Shown one piece after another: positions 32,825 through 34,410 of a DNA stretch of 34,410 nt; position 1 is the stretch's first letter; each line of letters begins with the position of its first letter. Position numbers and translations under genes: made by a program. The stretch spans positions 1,291 through 35,700 of the forward strand of contig JAQTOM010000012.1 of NCBI GenBank assembly GCA_028713345.1, in the 5' to 3' direction. Below the pieces are notes generated by a model. That model was not told where the DNA came from. It saw nothing but the letters and a program-made list of their open reading frames with translations, and did not search any database. The stretch comes from Gallionellaceae bacterium. GTDB taxonomy: Bacteria > Pseudomonadota > Gammaproteobacteria > Burkholderiales > Gallionellaceae.

Positions 32825-33505
32825 TTATTTGCGTTTGGTCGGGTTGAAGGTGTAGAGCAGCAGCAGCACGACAAACGAGAACGCCACCATGCTTGCCGAC
32901 AGCCAGTGCGCCTGGGCATATTCTATCGCTTCGACGTGATCGTATATCTGCACCGACACCACGCGGGTCTGGCCGGGGATATTGCCGCCGATCATCAACA
33001 CCACACCGAATTCGCCGACGGTGTGCGCGAAGCCGAGCACCGCCGCGGTGAGAAATCCGGGTTTCGCCAGCGGCAGCGCCACGCTGAAAAACCGGTCCGG
33101 CGCGGAAGCGCGCAGCGTCGCGGCGGCTTCCAGCGCCCGTTCCGGAATGGCCTCGAAAGCATTCTGCAAGGGCTGCACCACAAAAGGCATGGAATAGAAA
33201 ACCGAGGCGACGACCAATCCCGCGAAGGTGAACGGAAGTATGCCGATGCCGAGCGTCTGGGTGAGATGCCCGATGGAGCCGTGCGGCCCCATCGTTATCA
33301 GCAGGTAGAAACCCAGCACTGTCGGCGGTAACACGATGGGCAACGCAACCACCGCGCCTATCGGCGCTTTCCAGCGGGAAGGGGTGCGTGCCAGCCACCA
33401 TGCGATGGGCGTGCCGACGAGCAGCAGGATGAGCGTGACTGTCGTGGCTAATTTGAAGGTGAGCCAGACTGCGGACAGGTCGGCGGCGGAGAAGCTGGAT
33501 TCCAT
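32825..33505 (-). CDS. modB: Molybdate ABC transporter permease ModB
   Basis: A 226-residue membrane protein with five or six helices and the binding-protein-dependent permease EAA loop ([27 protein letters not shown]), where ModC docks. [14 protein letters not shown] and [35 protein letters not shown] are ModB-typical. The ATG at 33505 (MESSFS) is used; a TTG ten codons earlier has no support. Behind modA there is a 138-base spacer with inverted repeats. Confidence 0.95.
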   Translation of the reverse strand: MESSFSAADLSAVWLTFKLATTVTLILLLVGTPIAWWLARTPSRWKAPIGAVVALPIVLPPTVLGFYLLITMGPHGSIGHLTQTLGIGILPFTFAGLVVASVFYSMPFVVQPLQNAFEAIPERALEAAATLRASAPDRFFSVALPLAKPGFLTAAVLGFAHTVGEFGVVLMIGGNIPGQTRVVSVQIYDHVEAIEYAQAHWLSASMVAFSFVVLLLLYTFNPTKRK

Positions 33506-33544
33506 TCTGCTATTTTGCTTTACTTGGCAGAACAAAGCCAGAGC

Positions 33545-33643
33545 GCTTCATGCTTGCGTGCCTCGCGGCTCATCATGAAGCACGCGTGCGCCTGCTCCTG
33601 CTTCATACATAGGGTGGATAAAGACGCGTAGCGTCGTCGCCAT
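33545..33643. repeat. Inverted repeats in the modA-modB spacer
   Basis: GCTTCATG (33545-33552) pairs with CATGAAGC (33574-33581), and GACGC-GTA-GCGTC (33623-33635) forms a hairpin within GGGTGGATAAAGACGCGTAG, which resembles a dispersed repeat seen in many proteobacterial genomes. These structures could lower expression of modB and modC relative to modA. There is no T run, so full termination is unlikely. Confidence 0.4.
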
Positions 33644-34410
33644 CTATTTGCCAGTGGCTTCGCCAGGCAACACGAAACCGTATTTCGTCATCACGGCACG
33701 CGCCGGTTTGCTGCCCATGTAGCCGGCGAAGCGTTTGGCCAGCGCATTGTTTTCAGCGCGCCTGGTGATGACGTAACCCTGTTCCAGCGGTTCATGCAGC
33801 TTGTCGGGAATAAGGTAATACCCGCCCTTGTTCGCCAGTTCCGGATTAATTGCCAACGCCAGGGCGATGACGCCCACCTCGGCATTGCCCGTCTGCACAA
33901 ACTGTGCGGTTTGTGCGATGTTCTCGCCATAAACCAGCTTGGACTCAATTTTTTCCAGCAGACCGGAAGCACGCAGCGCTTCTTCGGCACGCTTGCCGTA
34001 GGGAGCATGTTTCGGATTGGCAATGGCGACGCGGGTAATTTTCGGATTGGTCAAGCTAGCCAATGTCATTTGGCTCGCATCCATGCTCGCGCTCCACAGT
34101 ACGATGCGGCCAAAGGCGTATGGTTTCACGTCGGAGGCAGCCAAGCCGCTCTTCACCAACTCGCGTGGTAAAGCAATATCAGCGGAGAAAAAAAGGTCAT
34201 AAGGCGCGCCTTGCTGAATCTGTGTGTGAAACTTACCGGAAGAACCATAGGCCACATCCACATCATCGCCCGGATTGGCCGCCTTGAAAATGGTGACGAT
34301 CTCATCCATGGCGAATTTGAGATCGGACGCTGCCACTACAGTAATTTTCTCTGCATGTGCGGTCGTTGCAAGCAAGAGCGAACCGGCTAGCAGCAGGCAG
34401 TTGGCCAGCC
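33644..34410 (-). CDS. modA: Periplasmic molybdate-binding protein ModA, 5' end beyond the window
   Basis: The coding frame continues to the last base of the window, so the start codon is missing. The visible leader ANCLLLAGSLLLATTAHA is the hydrophobic core and cleavage site of a signal peptide. The mature protein has the ModA pattern: ITVVAASDLKFAMDEIVTIFK, VAYGSSGKFHTQIQQGAPYDLFFSADIALPREL, FGRIVLWSAS, IANPKHAPYGKRAEEALR, LVYGENIAQTAQFVQTGNAEVGVIALALA and YVITRRAENNALAKRFAGYM. The protein captures molybdate (or tungstate) and gives it to ModB. It is the first gene of modA-modB-modC. Confidence 0.95.
   Translation of the reverse strand, partial: LANCLLLAGSLLLATTAHAEKITVVAASDLKFAMDEIVTIFKAANPGDDVDVAYGSSGKFHTQIQQGAPYDLFFSADIALPRELVKSGLAASDVKPYAFGRIVLWSASMDASQMTLASLTNPKITRVAIANPKHAPYGKRAEEALRASGLLEKIESKLVYGENIAQTAQFVQTGNAEVGVIALALAINPELANKGGYYLIPDKLHEPLEQGYVITRRAENNALAKRFAGYMGSKPARAVMTKYGFVLPGEATGK

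Noticed and set aside
31548-32855. Long antisense frame of 435 codons opposite modC and the reductase start
   Set aside because: The composition is shadow-like, and the minus-strand modC carries all ABC motifs in this region.
32823-33401. Upstream extension of the modC frame through modB
   Set aside because: The extension is an alternate frame of the well-supported modB gene; the ATG at 32822 gives the normal ModC start.

Overview
The window looks like a chromosomal segment of a betaproteobacterium, most likely of the Nitrosomonadales/Gallionellaceae type. That placement is inferred from gene content and order: a two-gene M16 peptidase pair followed by rsmD, coaD and a YfhL-type ferredoxin; the divergent ftsY-ftsE-ftsX-rpoH cluster; sspB-sspA; and bamD divergent to rluD-pgeF. 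No tRNA, rRNA, CRISPR array, phage or intact insertion sequence was seen. Most genes are housekeeping. The interest lies in small dispersed repeats, decaying or oddly started genes, and one unusual haem-binding motif.

Layout: positions 1-4200 carry the end of a methionine-rich protein gene, then on the minus strand lolB, a yqjD-yqjE-yqjK stress-type membrane cluster and a long TPR lipoprotein gene. At 4364-8324 on the plus strand there is an ABC transporter of the GldA/GldF/GldG kind followed by mutM; a hairpin and a dispersed repeat split the trio. At 8745-13012 (minus) two M16 peptidase genes lead into rsmD, coaD, a decayed ferredoxin copy and an intact ferredoxin gene. At 13133-16892 (plus) lie ftsY, ftsE, ftsX and rpoH; rpoH has a CIRCE-like operator over its probable promoter and a terminator behind it. 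sspB, sspA and a tiny membrane-protein ORF follow on the minus strand.

From 18304 to 22768 (plus) come a DUF4197 protein, a small c-type cytochrome with a CX3CH motif, an RNB-domain ribonuclease and a TonB-family protein. From 23026 to 25519 (minus) come mlaA, a Nudix hydrolase and bamD. rluD and pgeF read divergently from bamD. The rest is minus strand: a nucleotidyltransferase-like protein, penicillin-binding protein 1A, an FAD-dependent reductase, and modC-modB-modA, with modA cut by the window end.

Envelope biogenesis is the main theme (LolB, BamD, MlaA, PBP1A, FtsEX, FtsY, TonB, PgeF), with protein quality control second (RpoH, SspA/SspB, M16 peptidases). The strongest unusual signal is a pair of short palindromic repeat families. 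They lie between genes and also in frame inside ftsY, the RNB ribonuclease gene, rluD and the 3' end of ftsE, where they add extra peptides to conserved proteins.
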